The position numbers and the translations under genes are program-made. A DNA stretch of 64,000 nucleotides, from NCBI GenBank assembly GCA_027487515.1, contig JAIYDL010000015.1:62001-126000 (forward strand), written 5' to 3'. The notes below the pieces were generated by a model. It was not told where the DNA came from. It saw only the letters and a program-made list of their open reading frames with translations, and searched no databases. The DNA is from Pseudomonadota bacterium. Its GTDB lineage: Bacteria; Bdellovibrionota; Bacteriovoracia; Bacteriovoracales; Bacteriovoracaceae. Below, piece after piece: positions 7,846 to 16,552 of this stretch; position 1 is the stretch's first letter; each line of letters opens with the position of its first letter.

Positions 7846-9441
7846 CTAAATCCCAGACTTCCCATAGTTCGGAAGGACGCGAGCCGAAGGATCCGCCACG
7901 TTACAGTTACTCCACTCTTTGTTCGGCATCCAGAAGTCCTTGATCAAATGCGCATGGCCTTTGAAATGCTTCTCAAAAATATCTCTGTAAAGGAGAGACT
8001 CCTTCGTGAACGGTGTCCCATAAAGATAGCGTGCCTTAGCCTGCTCGACCTCGAGCTCGGTGTACTGTCCTTCCGCGAACTCCTTCAGGTAGTCCACCAT
8101 GGAATGGCCAACGGCGTCTGAGAACGCTGCCTTCTCGCGCCAGAGGATCTCGTCCGGGATGAAGTTCGTTCCTTCGAAGGCCTTCCGAAGAAGCCACTTG
8201 CCCACGCCCGTCGTATTCATTTTAAAATCGGGATGGATGTGCATCGAGGCCTGGACGAAGTCGAGATCGCCGAAGGGAACCCGGGCCTCGAGAGAATTGG
8301 CCGAAATGCATCGGTCGGCGCGGAGGACGTCGTACATGTGGAGTTCGTCGACGCGCTTCTTCGCCTCCTTCTGGAAGGCATCGGCCGAGGGCGCGAAATC
8401 CGTGTACTTGTAGCCGAAGAGTTCGTCGGAAATCTCGCCGGTGAGTACCACCTTGATCTTCGTTTTCTCTCGGACGTACTTACACACGAGGTACATGCCG
8501 ATGGAAGCACGGATGGTTGTGATGTCCCAGGTCTCAAGGTGCCAGATGAGTTTCTCTAGCACTCCGAGAGTATCTTGCTTGTTGAAGTAAACCTCATGGT
8601 GGTCAGTCTTTAGATAATCGGCGACGATCTTCGCGTAGCCAATGTCGATGGGATTGTGATCGAGGCCAACCGAGAAGGTGGTTATCTTCTTCCCGAGAAG
8701 ATTGTGTGCGATTCCGCAGACGAGGGAGGAGTCAAGACCGCCCGAGAGGAGGAAGCCAACAGGAACATCGGAGATCAACCGCTTCCGAACTCCTTCGATG
8801 AGCTTCTCCCGGATGTCTTTAAGGTGTTGGTCGAGGTTCTTGGGCGCATACTGAAGCACAGTTGTGAGGTCTTGATACTGAACGAACTTCTCGCCATCGA
8901 AATAATGGCCCGGTGGAAAGAACTCCACCCGCTGACAGAACGGTGCAAGAACTTTCACCTCCGAAGCGAACATGATCCGACCGTCGGCGGTGTGGCCATA
9001 GAAGAGGGGGCGAATCCCGATGGGATCCCGGCCAGCGACGAGTTTCTTCTTCTTCGCGTCCCAGATGACGAGAGCGAACTCCGCGTCGAGCTTTTGACAG
9101 AGTTTTTCGATCCCTAGGTCTCGGAACATCGGAACTAGGACTTCGCAGTCCGAGTGGGATTTAAACTCATAGTTGAGCTCGTAGTCTTTCTTGAGGTGCT
9201 CGTAGTTATAGATCTCACCGTTGCAAATCGCGACGTTACCGGTCTCGGCATCGACGAACGGCTGATGGCCTTTTTGCGTCGGATCCATAATGGCAAGCCG
9301 GTGGAAGCAAAGGGAGGCCGAATTTCCGTCGGTCCGAAGAATTTCCGTGTCGTCCGGGCCCCGGTGCTGGAGCTTGGCGAAGGTGGTTTCAAAGTCTGGT
9401 AACTGAAGAACGTCTCCGGAATAGGCAAGTAATCCGCACAT
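7846..9441 (-). CDS. asnB: Asparagine synthetase B, glutamine-hydrolysing
   Basis: A 531-residue cytoplasmic enzyme that makes asparagine from aspartate, ATP and glutamine. The N-terminus MCGLLAYSG exposes the catalytic Cys2 of the class-II glutaminase domain. RLAIMDP and the CNGEIYNYEHL segment complete that domain (about 1-190). The synthetase domain carries the ATP pyrophosphatase loop SGGLDSS near residue 232 and the later LTGEISDELFGYK and SLEARVPFGD motifs. Length is typical of bacterial AsnB. A relic of a second copy of its 3' end lies at 6470-6580. The gene is divergent from the M14 peptidase gene. Confidence 0.96.
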   Translation of the reverse strand: MCGLLAYSGDVLQLPDFETTFAKLQHRGPDDTEILRTDGNSASLCFHRLAIMDPTQKGHQPFVDAETGNVAICNGEIYNYEHLKKDYELNYEFKSHSDCEVLVPMFRDLGIEKLCQKLDAEFALVIWDAKKKKLVAGRDPIGIRPLFYGHTADGRIMFASEVKVLAPFCQRVEFFPPGHYFDGEKFVQYQDLTTVLQYAPKNLDQHLKDIREKLIEGVRKRLISDVPVGFLLSGGLDSSLVCGIAHNLLGKKITTFSVGLDHNPIDIGYAKIVADYLKTDHHEVYFNKQDTLGVLEKLIWHLETWDITTIRASIGMYLVCKYVREKTKIKVVLTGEISDELFGYKYTDFAPSADAFQKEAKKRVDELHMYDVLRADRCISANSLEARVPFGDLDFVQASMHIHPDFKMNTTGVGKWLLRKAFEGTNFIPDEILWREKAAFSDAVGHSMVDYLKEFAEGQYTELEVEQAKARYLYGTPFTKESLLYRDIFEKHFKGHAHLIKDFWMPNKEWSNCNVADPSARVLPNYGKSGI

Positions 9442-9578
9442 GTGGCATCCCTGAAGTAATGGTTCCCGGGCCGAAACCCGAGGTTGTCTAACAATCTTAC
9501 CCTAGGACAGATCCCATCCTTCAGGGGTCTTTTTTGCCTACTCCTCAAACCCGGATAAGAGGAGTCTTATGGAAAGAT

Positions 9579-10541
9579 ATGAAGACCAAAGAACTCCTTC
9601 CCGAACTTTTTGAAGTTGAAGAATTGGCCCAGAAATACAACGGTTTACTGAAGACGGAGAAGCTCGGAGAGGTGAGCAACGGGAAGTACGCGTTTCCGAT
9701 CTACGGCATGAGCATGGGAAGCACAGATCCGAACGCGCCAGTGTTCGGGCTCTTCGGCGGGGTCCATGGCCTCGAACGAATCGGGACTCACGTCTTACTT
9801 TCATTCATGCGAACGCTCCTCTACCGGACCCAATGGGAGAAGGACTGGGAAGATTTTTTCTCACGCTGCCGCCTCGTGGCCATTCCGATCATTAATCCTA
9901 TGGGGATGGCGCTCGTTCGACGCGGGAATGGCAACAATGTGGACCTCATGCGAAACTCTCCCCTGAGGGCCGAGGGAAAGCTGATTCCTTTGGTGAGCGG
10001 GCAGCAGATCTCGCCGTCAATCCCGTGGTATCAGGGGAACAACGGAATCGAGCTCGAGAATCAACTCGTGGATGAGTTTTGCAAACGGTACATGTTTTCC
10101 AGTCAGCGCTTGATCACTCTCGACATTCACTCTGGGTTTGGATTCAAGGACCGGCTCTGGTACCCCTGGGCCACCTCTTCGAATCCCTTTCCCCTGGAGC
10201 CGCAGGTGCTCAAGCTCAAAGAACTCCTGGATGAAACTCACCCCTTCCATGTCTACAAGATTGAACACCAATCCTTGAACTACAGTAACCACGGGGACCT
10301 GTGGGATTGGATCTACCAGTCGTACCGAACGGCGAATCCCACCGGACTCTACCTGCCCTTGACCCTCGAACTTGGGTCGTGGCTTTGGGTGAAGAAGAAC
10401 ATCTGGCAGCTGTTCACTTGGGAAGGGCTGTTCAATCCGGTGAAGAAGCATCGCTACGCACGCACCATGCGCCGGCACAACCAGCTCCTGGAGTTCCTCC
10501 TGAAAGCAAGCTGCTACCATGAAACCTGGTCTGGATCTTAG
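9579..10541 (+). CDS. M14-family-like zinc carboxypeptidase / DUF2817-type hydrolase
   Basis: A 320-residue protein with the M14 zinc signature: H63-x-x-E66 in GGVHGLERIG, H184 in LDIHSGF as third ligand, and E264 in PLTLELGSW as candidate general base. The INPMGMALVRRGNGNNVDLMRN block matches the substrate-carboxylate-binding NPDG...R...VDLNRN motif. No signal peptide is seen, so it is probably cytoplasmic. It would hydrolyse a C-terminal amide bond, but the substrate is unknown. The start at 9579 is the first in-frame ATG; its Shine-Dalgarno is weak. It overlaps the sirtuin start by 23 bp, indicating co-transcription. Confidence 0.75.
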   Translation: MKTKELLPELFEVEELAQKYNGLLKTEKLGEVSNGKYAFPIYGMSMGSTDPNAPVFGLFGGVHGLERIGTHVLLSFMRTLLYRTQWEKDWEDFFSRCRLVAIPIINPMGMALVRRGNGNNVDLMRNSPLRAEGKLIPLVSGQQISPSIPWYQGNNGIELENQLVDEFCKRYMFSSQRLITLDIHSGFGFKDRLWYPWATSSNPFPLEPQVLKLKELLDETHPFHVYKIEHQSLNYSNHGDLWDWIYQSYRTANPTGLYLPLTLELGSWLWVKKNIWQLFTWEGLFNPVKKHRYARTMRRHNQLLEFLLKASCYHETWSGS

Positions 10542-11343
10542 CTCGATCGTCGTCCTCACCGGAGCTGGGATCTCGGCCGAATCCGGGATCAGCACGTTTC
10601 GAGATGCAGGAGGTCTCTGGGAAGGTCACCGGATCGAAGAGGTTGCAACAGTTGAAGCCTTCGAGAGAGACCCCATGCTCGTTTGGAAGTTCTACTCCCG
10701 GAGACGGATAAATGCCGCGCGCGCAGCCCCCAACCTTGCTCACGAAGCGCTGGTAGAGTTCGCTGCGGAAAATCCTGGGGTGATGAGCCTCATCACTCAA
10801 AACGTGGACGGGCTTCATCAGAGGGCCGACGGTCGAGAGGTCCTCGCTCCCGTTTGCATGCACGGTTCTCTTCACCAGTCTCGATGCACTCACTGCGGCA
10901 GCACGTATTTCGATGATTTTTCTTATTTCGATGATGAAGGGAACTACGCTCCTGGGCAGACCAACCTCTGCGACCTGAGTCAGCGCTCCTCTCCGGAGTA
11001 CCTGCACCATTACAAGCTCGAGTATGCGAAGTTCCTTCCTCTCTCTCCGTGTTGCCGAAGGCCTCTGCGCCCACACATTGTGTGGTTCGGTGAAACTCCT
11101 TTGCATCTCCCTAGAATCGACACTCTTCTCAAGAAAGCAAAAATTTTCCTAAGCATCGGAACAAGTGGTGTCGTCTACCCTGCGGCGGGATTCATCCAGG
11201 TCGCAAAAGCGATGGGGGCCAGGACAGTCTGCATCAATAAAGAAGAGATCCCGCAAGCCGCAGACATCGACGAATTCATCCAAGGGTCCGCGACGCTGAA
11301 GGTGAGAGAATTTCTATCTAGCCTTGGATCCCGAAACGGTTGA
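10519..11343 (+). CDS. NAD-dependent protein deacylase, Sir2 family
   Basis: A 274-residue sirtuin. GAGISAESGI (NAD binding), ITQNVDGLH with the catalytic His region (CMHGSL), and LRPHIVWFGE are all present, followed by SIGTSGVVYPAAG. The zinc module is unusual. CTHCG gives one Cys pair, but after an insert of about 50 residues the second pair is read as SPCCRRPLRP, where the usual Cys-x-x-Cys is replaced by adjacent Cys residues. It removes acyl groups from lysine using NAD+. It is translationally overlapped with the upstream M14-type hydrolase gene and converges with a small secreted-protein gene. Confidence 0.9.
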   Translation: MKPGLDLSSIVVLTGAGISAESGISTFRDAGGLWEGHRIEEVATVEAFERDPMLVWKFYSRRRINAARAAPNLAHEALVEFAAENPGVMSLITQNVDGLHQRADGREVLAPVCMHGSLHQSRCTHCGSTYFDDFSYFDDEGNYAPGQTNLCDLSQRSSPEYLHHYKLEYAKFLPLSPCCRRPLRPHIVWFGETPLHLPRIDTLLKKAKIFLSIGTSGVVYPAAGFIQVAKAMGARTVCINKEEIPQAADIDEFIQGSATLKVREFLSSLGSRNG

Positions 11344-11632
11344 GCTCATCCTGTGCCAGGACCTTCGCTCGTTGCCGTGCCTTCTGAAGATCGATCGCAC
11401 GTAGCGCTGGGAGTTCCACGTTGATCGAGCGCCCAACGTATTGGCTAGTCCAAACATTGATCACTTTGATTCGGACAAAGTAGGCATGTCTTTGGTGCTC
11501 GTATCCGTATTCTTCGACCGCGACAAACTGCCCTTTGGCGGAGGAGCCCAGGGTGTCGATCACTTGGTGCTCTCGCGCACACGCAGCGGTGGAGATGAGC
11601 AATGCGATGAATCCGAAGATGAATGTTTTCAT
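11318..11632 (-). CDS. Small secreted protein, possibly DUF2259-like
   Basis: A 104-residue protein with a signal peptide (MKTFIFGFIALLISTAACA). The mature part KGQFVAVEEYGYEHQRHAY resembles the start of DUF2259 proteins, and the basic segment LQKARQRAKVLAQDEL may match their later part. It is much shorter than typical members of that group, so the assignment is tentative. The start has AAGGA directly upstream. Its 3' end overlaps the sirtuin gene by 26 bp. Confidence 0.55.
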   Translation of the reverse strand: MKTFIFGFIALLISTAACAREHQVIDTLGSSAKGQFVAVEEYGYEHQRHAYFVRIKVINVWTSQYVGRSINVELPALRAIDLQKARQRAKVLAQDELNRFGIQG

Positions 11633-11870
11633 AATCCTTAACTGAGCAAGACCTGGGCCAGAGGATCAAAATCTAATCAAGGACTTAGCCTATGTGAAGC
11701 TGTCGAAAGCCAGCGAATGCCTTAATTGTGAACACTTCCTCAGAGCGGAGCTTTGCCCGGAATGGATGGCCGGCCCATGGGCACTGCCTCGTAGAGTGGC
11801 CAGGGAAAAGAAAATTTCTTGAGATGCAAGCGAGATTCTTATTGGTAAATTCAGCGCCTTACACAAATTA

Positions 11871-11898
11871 TTCACCAATCTTAAGGTCCGTGTAGAAT
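11871..11898 (+). promoter_or_regulatory. Candidate sigma-70 promoter for the receiver-domain gene
   Basis: TTCACC (11871-11876) and TAGAAT (11893-11898) are separated by 16 bp and lie 28 bp before the start codon at 11927. The match is four of six and five of six to consensus. Confidence 0.4.
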
Positions 11899-11926
11899 GG
11901 CTCAATCAAAGCATTAAGGGGCACGC

Positions 11927-12292
11927 ATGCTGAAAAGAATACTTCTGATCGATGACGAATCCGAAATCATTGAAATGATCCCGATGATGGACCTAAGTAA
12001 AGAGCGTTCTTATGAACTCTGCATCCACCCTGAATCTGCTCTTGAAAGAATAGTCCACGGAGAATTCGACATCATCGTCTGCGACATCTCCATGCCCAAG
12101 CTTGATGGAATATCGCTGGCGCGAAAGGTTCGGAGTTTGAACCTGCAAGTGCCCATCGTTTTTTTCACGGGTCATCTCCTCGAAGACGTTAAGTTTAAGG
12201 TTGGAGATCTTGAGAACTGCAGCGTGTTCCTCAAAACCGACATCAAAGAAATTTCCAAGTACCTGTCAGAGCGCCTCGCGAGAGCGGGCTGA
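11927..12292 (+). CDS. Single-domain response regulator receiver protein
   Basis: A 121-residue CheY-like receiver with no output domain. It has the acidic pair after the first strand (LLIDDESE), the phospho-acceptor Asp in IIVCDISMPKLDG, Thr in VFFTGH and Lys in FLKTDI. No kinase gene is adjacent, so its partner is unknown. The start has AAGGGG about 6 nt upstream. It could act on motility or on a kinase encoded elsewhere. Confidence 0.85.
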   Translation: MLKRILLIDDESEIIEMIPMMDLSKERSYELCIHPESALERIVHGEFDIIVCDISMPKLDGISLARKVRSLNLQVPIVFFTGHLLEDVKFKVGDLENCSVFLKTDIKEISKYLSERLARAG

Positions 12293-12463
12293 GCGGCAAG
12301 AATCAAACCTCCTCTTCTCAAGCTCAGCTCATGAATGACGGTCACCATGCGCAACTCCCGAAGCTCGGGATGAAGGTCCGGGGAAGTGAGATTCCCCGAC
12401 AATTAATTGATTTTCCTGAAAGAAACTTATATGAATCAGGCTCACCTTTTTAGGAGTCCATCT

Positions 12464-12964
12464 ATGCATTCGTTTGAATCTCACATCCGGAGTGTTCCGG
12501 ACTTTCCCAAACCAGGGATCGTCTTTAAAGACATCACTCCCCTGCTTCAAGACCGATTCCCGGAAGTCATCAAGGCGATGTGCCATGGTATCGATTGGAC
12601 CAAAGTGGACTATGTGGTGGGGATCGAGTCCCGAGGGTTCATTCTTGGGGCGGCGATGGCACAGCTTCAGGGCAAAGGGTTTATCCCGATGCGCAAGAAA
12701 GGGAAGCTCCCCCCTCCCGTGATCGCAGAAACCTACGCGCTGGAATACGGCACGGATACGCTGGAGATGATTCAAGAGGAAAAAAATGGTCGGGTCGTAC
12801 TCGTCGACGATGTTCTTGCAACCGGAGGAACTCTCCGGGCCGCGGCCGCCCTGTGCGCCAAGAATAAGCTTGAGGTGACAGCGATGTCGCTGCTGATAAA
12901 CCTGACTTTTTTGAATAAGTTTAAAGAAGAAGGGTTTCCGGTAGTGTCGGTGCTGGATTATTAG
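12464..12964 (+). CDS. apt: Adenine phosphoribosyltransferase
   Basis: A 166-residue cytoplasmic purine-salvage enzyme that converts adenine and PRPP to AMP. The PRPP-binding motif VVLVDDVLATGGTL is complete, and SVPDFPKPGIVFKDITPLL and YVVGIESRGFILG are family hallmarks. The start at ATG 12464 is set by AGGAG 8 nt upstream and by alignment with the family; the longer frame is not needed. Length is typical. Confidence 0.95.
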   Translation: MHSFESHIRSVPDFPKPGIVFKDITPLLQDRFPEVIKAMCHGIDWTKVDYVVGIESRGFILGAAMAQLQGKGFIPMRKKGKLPPPVIAETYALEYGTDTLEMIQEEKNGRVVLVDDVLATGGTLRAAAALCAKNKLEVTAMSLLINLTFLNKFKEEGFPVVSVLDY

Positions 12965-13006
12965 TCCTAGCTTTTAAACCACCCAGAATGATTTACAATC
13001 TTTGGT

Positions 13007-14269
13007 ATGTGGATCATTTTGGGTTTTTTACTTTCGGCCAGCACTGCCTTCGCTCTCGAAGCCTTCGACGTCATGAAGAACGTCAAAATCATTCGCGTCC
13101 TTCCGGACAACGTCGTTGTTGTTAACCGGGGCATCGAAGACGGTCTCTCAAAAAACGACCACGCCAAATTTTCCAATGAAGTCGCGGGCTACAGCTCCCG
13201 GGCGATCTGCCTCAAAGTGACGGCGGACCTTTCCTACTGGAAGATCTATCGGGTACCCAACGCCGAAGCGTTTTCCCTGGACTACACCTATACGATCGCA
13301 GGTCTTGCGGACCGAGAGATCCCGATGCCGACGGCGAAGCTCCGGAATCGTGACTACAAGATCCGCGACCCCGAAGGCAAGCGAAAGGATCCGGGGGTGG
13401 ACCCGTTTAGTATCAAATCGGATCTTCCGGAACAGTTAACCGAGCGCGACCTGATCGAAACCGTGGGCCCTGAGCGGCGCCAGCTGTTCATCGAGCGCTC
13501 GCTCAACCAGGACCAGTTGAAGCGTGATCTCGAGGACTACCGTGTTTCGGTGTTTGCGTCTCCGTTCATGCGCCAGTCGATCAACGAGGGTGAAAGCATT
13601 CGGTACGGGATCCGCGGCGGAAACCTCGCTTCCAAGTATCGACTTCAGGCCCAGTTCGAAGAACAGCGGACACGGCTTCGGGACCCCGTCACGCGCGAAC
13701 AGGTCTCCACCCGAACGACCAACGGCCAGCTTCAGTTCGTCATCCACCACCTCTCGCCATCGGTCTCGAGCTTGAGCCTCGTGAACTACAACGCTCAAAA
13801 GTTCAGCGAACTTGGAACTCCCATTTCACACTGGCAAGTGGGGCCCATTGGGTTCACCTGGCACATCTTCGACTCGAAGAGCTGGGAGTACGTGGATCTC
13901 TCATACGTTCCGCTCTATGACACCCGTCAGACCGAAGTCTTGGTCGAGGGGGGTAGGAAAGTGGATGTGAACTCCCAGCGCGGAATCCGGCACGGGTTCC
14001 GGTTTGCGATGAAGACTCGGATCAACGAACGGGTCGCCTTTGAGAACCTCCTCTGGGTACGGCCATTTCAGGACATCACCACCTGGGAAGTAGAGGAAGA
14101 TAACCTGAACCTCGTGAACGACCTAAAGCTTGTGTTCAGTCTGACGGAGAATCTCTTCTTCGACTACAACCTCGTCTTCCAGCGAGATAAGCTGTGGCGG
14201 ACGGTGAGTAAGCTCCCAGAAACGAATACGATCAATTCACTGAACCTGCGCTATGACTTCGACCTTTAA
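13007..14269 (+). CDS. Exported protein, probably outer-membrane beta-barrel
   Basis: A 420-residue protein with a signal peptide (MWIILGFLLSASTAFA). Residues about 20-190 form a charged periplasmic-type domain. The C-terminal half (about 230-420) shows alternating hydrophobic/polar strands rich in aromatic residues (GFTWHIFDSKSWEYVDLSYVPLYD, FRFAMKTRINERVAFENLLWV) and ends LNLRYDFDL with a terminal hydrophobic residue, as barrel proteins often do. No family is recognised. It is followed 21 bp later by another barrel-like gene, suggesting a two-gene unit. Confidence 0.6.
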   Translation: MWIILGFLLSASTAFALEAFDVMKNVKIIRVLPDNVVVVNRGIEDGLSKNDHAKFSNEVAGYSSRAICLKVTADLSYWKIYRVPNAEAFSLDYTYTIAGLADREIPMPTAKLRNRDYKIRDPEGKRKDPGVDPFSIKSDLPEQLTERDLIETVGPERRQLFIERSLNQDQLKRDLEDYRVSVFASPFMRQSINEGESIRYGIRGGNLASKYRLQAQFEEQRTRLRDPVTREQVSTRTTNGQLQFVIHHLSPSVSSLSLVNYNAQKFSELGTPISHWQVGPIGFTWHIFDSKSWEYVDLSYVPLYDTRQTEVLVEGGRKVDVNSQRGIRHGFRFAMKTRINERVAFENLLWVRPFQDITTWEVEEDNLNLVNDLKLVFSLTENLFFDYNLVFQRDKLWRTVSKLPETNTINSLNLRYDFDL

Positions 14270-14290
14270 GGAAGGTAAAAGGGATTCACC

Positions 14291-14821
14291 ATGAAAAAGT
14301 TTTTTGCTGCTCTCCTTCTCTCTCTCCCGATCGTTTGCCATTCCGGAACTTCAGCGGAAGAACGGAAAGGGAAGAAAGTTGAGCTTACGGTACAGGCAGG
14401 CGGTGACTATAGAATGAACCCGACCCAGTTAAGTGCGATGTATCTCTTGGACGACGCGAACCTCCTGGGCCTGAAAGTAGGATCGGATAAGTCGAACGAA
14501 GAGCGCCAAACCAATGTGGCGGTCCAGTACAAGCATTACTTTGAAAATTCGTTCTACCTCGCAGGAGAGATGTTTTACCTGAACACGAGAGAGGATGTTA
14601 ACGGATTCTGGGGACCAATTATTTATCAGCGGGACTACGCCGATTACAGATCGCTCGGGGCCGGCATCCGGATCGGAAATCAGTGGACCTGGGAGAGAGT
14701 TACCCTCGGCTGTGACTGGATCGGTTTCGGACAAAGGTTCGGGACCTTCCAAAAAGAAACCTCGAGGCTCAAAGACAGCACCTTCACCATCCTAAACGTC
14801 ATCTTCGGAGTAAGTTTTTAG
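14291..14821 (+). CDS. Small exported protein, probable outer-membrane beta-barrel
   Basis: A 176-residue protein with a signal peptide (MKKFFAALLLSLPIVCHSG). The rest looks like an eight-strand barrel, with alternating segments such as VELTVQAGGDYRMNP, NVAVQYKHYFENSFYLAGEMFYL and ERVTLGCDWIGFGQRFG, ending in NVIFGVSF with a C-terminal Phe typical of barrel insertion signals. The substrate or role is unknown. It converges with tlyA, overlapping it by 4 bp. Confidence 0.6.
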   Translation: MKKFFAALLLSLPIVCHSGTSAEERKGKKVELTVQAGGDYRMNPTQLSAMYLLDDANLLGLKVGSDKSNEERQTNVAVQYKHYFENSFYLAGEMFYLNTREDVNGFWGPIIYQRDYADYRSLGAGIRIGNQWTWERVTLGCDWIGFGQRFGTFQKETSRLKDSTFTILNVIFGVSF

Positions 14822-15540
14822 CCAGCTCGCGTGAGCCACGAGAGAAACTCGCGGTTCCCGGCCTTGCCTTCGATCGGCGAGTCGATGGTCTGGTGAACCT
14901 TCCAACCGTGATCTGCTGCAAACGCGAGAACCTCAGAGAGAACCGCCGCCTGCACACTTGGATCTTTGATCACCCCGTCCTTGGGAAGGCGCTCTCGGCC
15001 GGCCTCGAACTGGGGCTTCACGAGGACGATGAGCGGTGCCTCGGGTCTTAGGAGGCGATGAACCTGGTCCAGCACCTTCGTCACGGAGATGAAGGAAAGG
15101 TCCATCACCGCGCCGTCGGCGAGCTCCGGGAGTGACTCCAGCTCCCGGACATTCACTCCCTCGAGGTTCACGACGCGCGGATCGAGCTTGAGCTTCTCCG
15201 CCAGCTGCCCGTGACCCACGTCGATGGCATAGACTCTCTGCGCTCCCTTGGAGAGAAGAACCTCAGTGAACCCACCGGTGCTCGCACCAACGTCCAGGAA
15301 CACGAGGCCCTGGATCGGAACAGAGAAGGCCTCGAGAGCTCGTTCAAGTTTGAGGGCCCCGCGCCCGACGAACTGCGGGGCAAGAATTTCGATTCTCGCA
15401 GAGGGTTCAATCAGGTCTCCGGCCTTCCGGAGCACGACACCATCGACGCGGACGTCACCGTGCTCGATCATGCTTTTCGCCTGAGACCGAGTCGCAACAA
15501 GCCCCAGATCGGCGAGGACCTTATCCGCGCGCTCTTTCAC
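14818..15540 (-). CDS. tlyA: TlyA-family rRNA 2'-O-ribose methyltransferase
   Basis: A 240-residue protein with an N-terminal S4 RNA-binding domain (ERADKVLADLGLVATRSQAKSMI...GDVRVDG) followed by an FtsJ-like methyltransferase domain. The SAM motif LDVGASTGGFTEVLL and the VMDLSFIS and IVLVKPQFE motifs are all present. Family members 2'-O-methylate 16S and sometimes 23S rRNA; the older name is haemolysin A. It starts at GTG 15540, which overlaps the dapF TGA (GTGA), so the two are translationally coupled. Confidence 0.93.
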   Translation of the reverse strand: MKERADKVLADLGLVATRSQAKSMIEHGDVRVDGVVLRKAGDLIEPSARIEILAPQFVGRGALKLERALEAFSVPIQGLVFLDVGASTGGFTEVLLSKGAQRVYAIDVGHGQLAEKLKLDPRVVNLEGVNVRELESLPELADGAVMDLSFISVTKVLDQVHRLLRPEAPLIVLVKPQFEAGRERLPKDGVIKDPSVQAAVLSEVLAFAADHGWKVHQTIDSPIEGKAGNREFLSWLTRAG

Positions 15541-16319
15541 AGCGTGAATTCACCGGAGAAGCAGCGGACCACTTCGCCGGAGTAGTGGACCTTGTCGCCG
15601 AGGAAGATGTGCTGGTTCCCACCAAGAGTTCTCAGGGTGATGTTACCGGTCCAGCTGTACCAGTGGTTGAGCGCCAGGCCGCAGGCGGTTAACCCCGTGC
15701 CACAGGAAAAGGTTTCATCCTCCACGCCGCGCTCATAGGTCCGGACGTAAGCACTCTGGGCTTCGGGGAGGACCTGGAGGAAGCTCACGTTGGTACCGTT
15801 GGGGAAGAGCTTATGAAACCGGTACTGTGGTGCTCGAGATTTGATGTCGATGCGCTTGGCCTCGTGGACTTCGAACACCAGATGGGGGACGCCGGTGTTG
15901 ATGTAAAAAGCGCGGTTATACTCATTGAGCCCCGAGAGATCGTAGATGTTCTTGTCCTTGATCTCGGACATTTCGACGGCAAACTTTCCGTCTCGTCGGA
16001 CAACTTCGTAGAGGCCATTCATGGTGCGGATTCGGTAGGAATCCTTCGCTCCATGGGCCTTATCGTCGAGGTAAGTGGCGACGCAACGGATGCCGTTGCC
16101 GCACATCTCGGCTTCACCGCCGTCGGAGTTAAAGATCCTCATCCGTGTGTCCGCGCCGTCGGTAGCGTCGAGGATCAAGACCCCGTCCGCACCGATGCCG
16201 AAATGCCGGTCGCACATCCTCGTCATGACCTCTGGGCCAATAATCTCACTGGGGCCTTCAAGGATGATGAAGTCGTTACCGTTACCGGAGTACTTTGCGA
16301 ACTTGAGAGTCTTTTTCAT
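15537..16319 (-). CDS. dapF: Diaminopimelate epimerase
   Basis: A 260-residue cytoplasmic enzyme interconverting LL- and meso-diaminopimelate for lysine and peptidoglycan synthesis. The two catalytic cysteines are in EMCGNGIRC and FSCGTGLTAC. The N-terminus KFAKYSGNGNDF and FGIGADGVLIL are typical. It heads a two-gene unit with tlyA and is divergent from the CAU tRNA gene. Confidence 0.95.
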   Translation of the reverse strand: MKKTLKFAKYSGNGNDFIILEGPSEIIGPEVMTRMCDRHFGIGADGVLILDATDGADTRMRIFNSDGGEAEMCGNGIRCVATYLDDKAHGAKDSYRIRTMNGLYEVVRRDGKFAVEMSEIKDKNIYDLSGLNEYNRAFYINTGVPHLVFEVHEAKRIDIKSRAPQYRFHKLFPNGTNVSFLQVLPEAQSAYVRTYERGVEDETFSCGTGLTACGLALNHWYSWTGNITLRTLGGNQHIFLGDKVHYSGEVVRCFSGEFTL

Positions 16320-16440
16320 GATAGCAAATTAGCATATTGGCAGGAGAAATGGAATAGTGCGTCTAGGGTAAGAAATACCAAAAACGCCGACCGAGTGATT
16401 GGCAAGAGTCTGTGGATAAAGTAAATTATGGCTTCTTTAG

Positions 16441-16517
16441 GGGACTATAGCTCAATTGGTTAGAGCTCCCGGCTCATAACCGGGTGGTTACAGGTTCAAG
16501 TCCTGTTAGTCCCACCA
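16441..16517 (+). tRNA. tRNA with CAU anticodon (tRNA-Ile2 or elongator tRNA-Met)
   Basis: A full 77-nt cloverleaf: acceptor GGGACTA/TAGTCCC, D-arm GCTC/GAGC, anticodon stem CCCGG/CCGGG around CTCATAA, T-arm ACAGG-TTCAAGT-CCTGT, and an encoded CCA end. The paired first base (G1-C72) argues against an initiator tRNA. CTCATAA loops with this stem context are common in lysidine-modified tRNA-Ile(CAU), so Ile2 is slightly favoured over elongator Met. The AT-rich stretch begins directly after it. Confidence 0.93.
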
Positions 16518-16552
16518 CTTTTTTGCCAGGTTACAGTAAAGTATCATTTCGT

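Noticed and set aside
11690-11905. 71-codon minus-strand frame between the small secreted gene and the receiver gene
   Set aside because: No ribosome binding site, no recognisable features, and it overlaps the likely promoter of the receiver gene.
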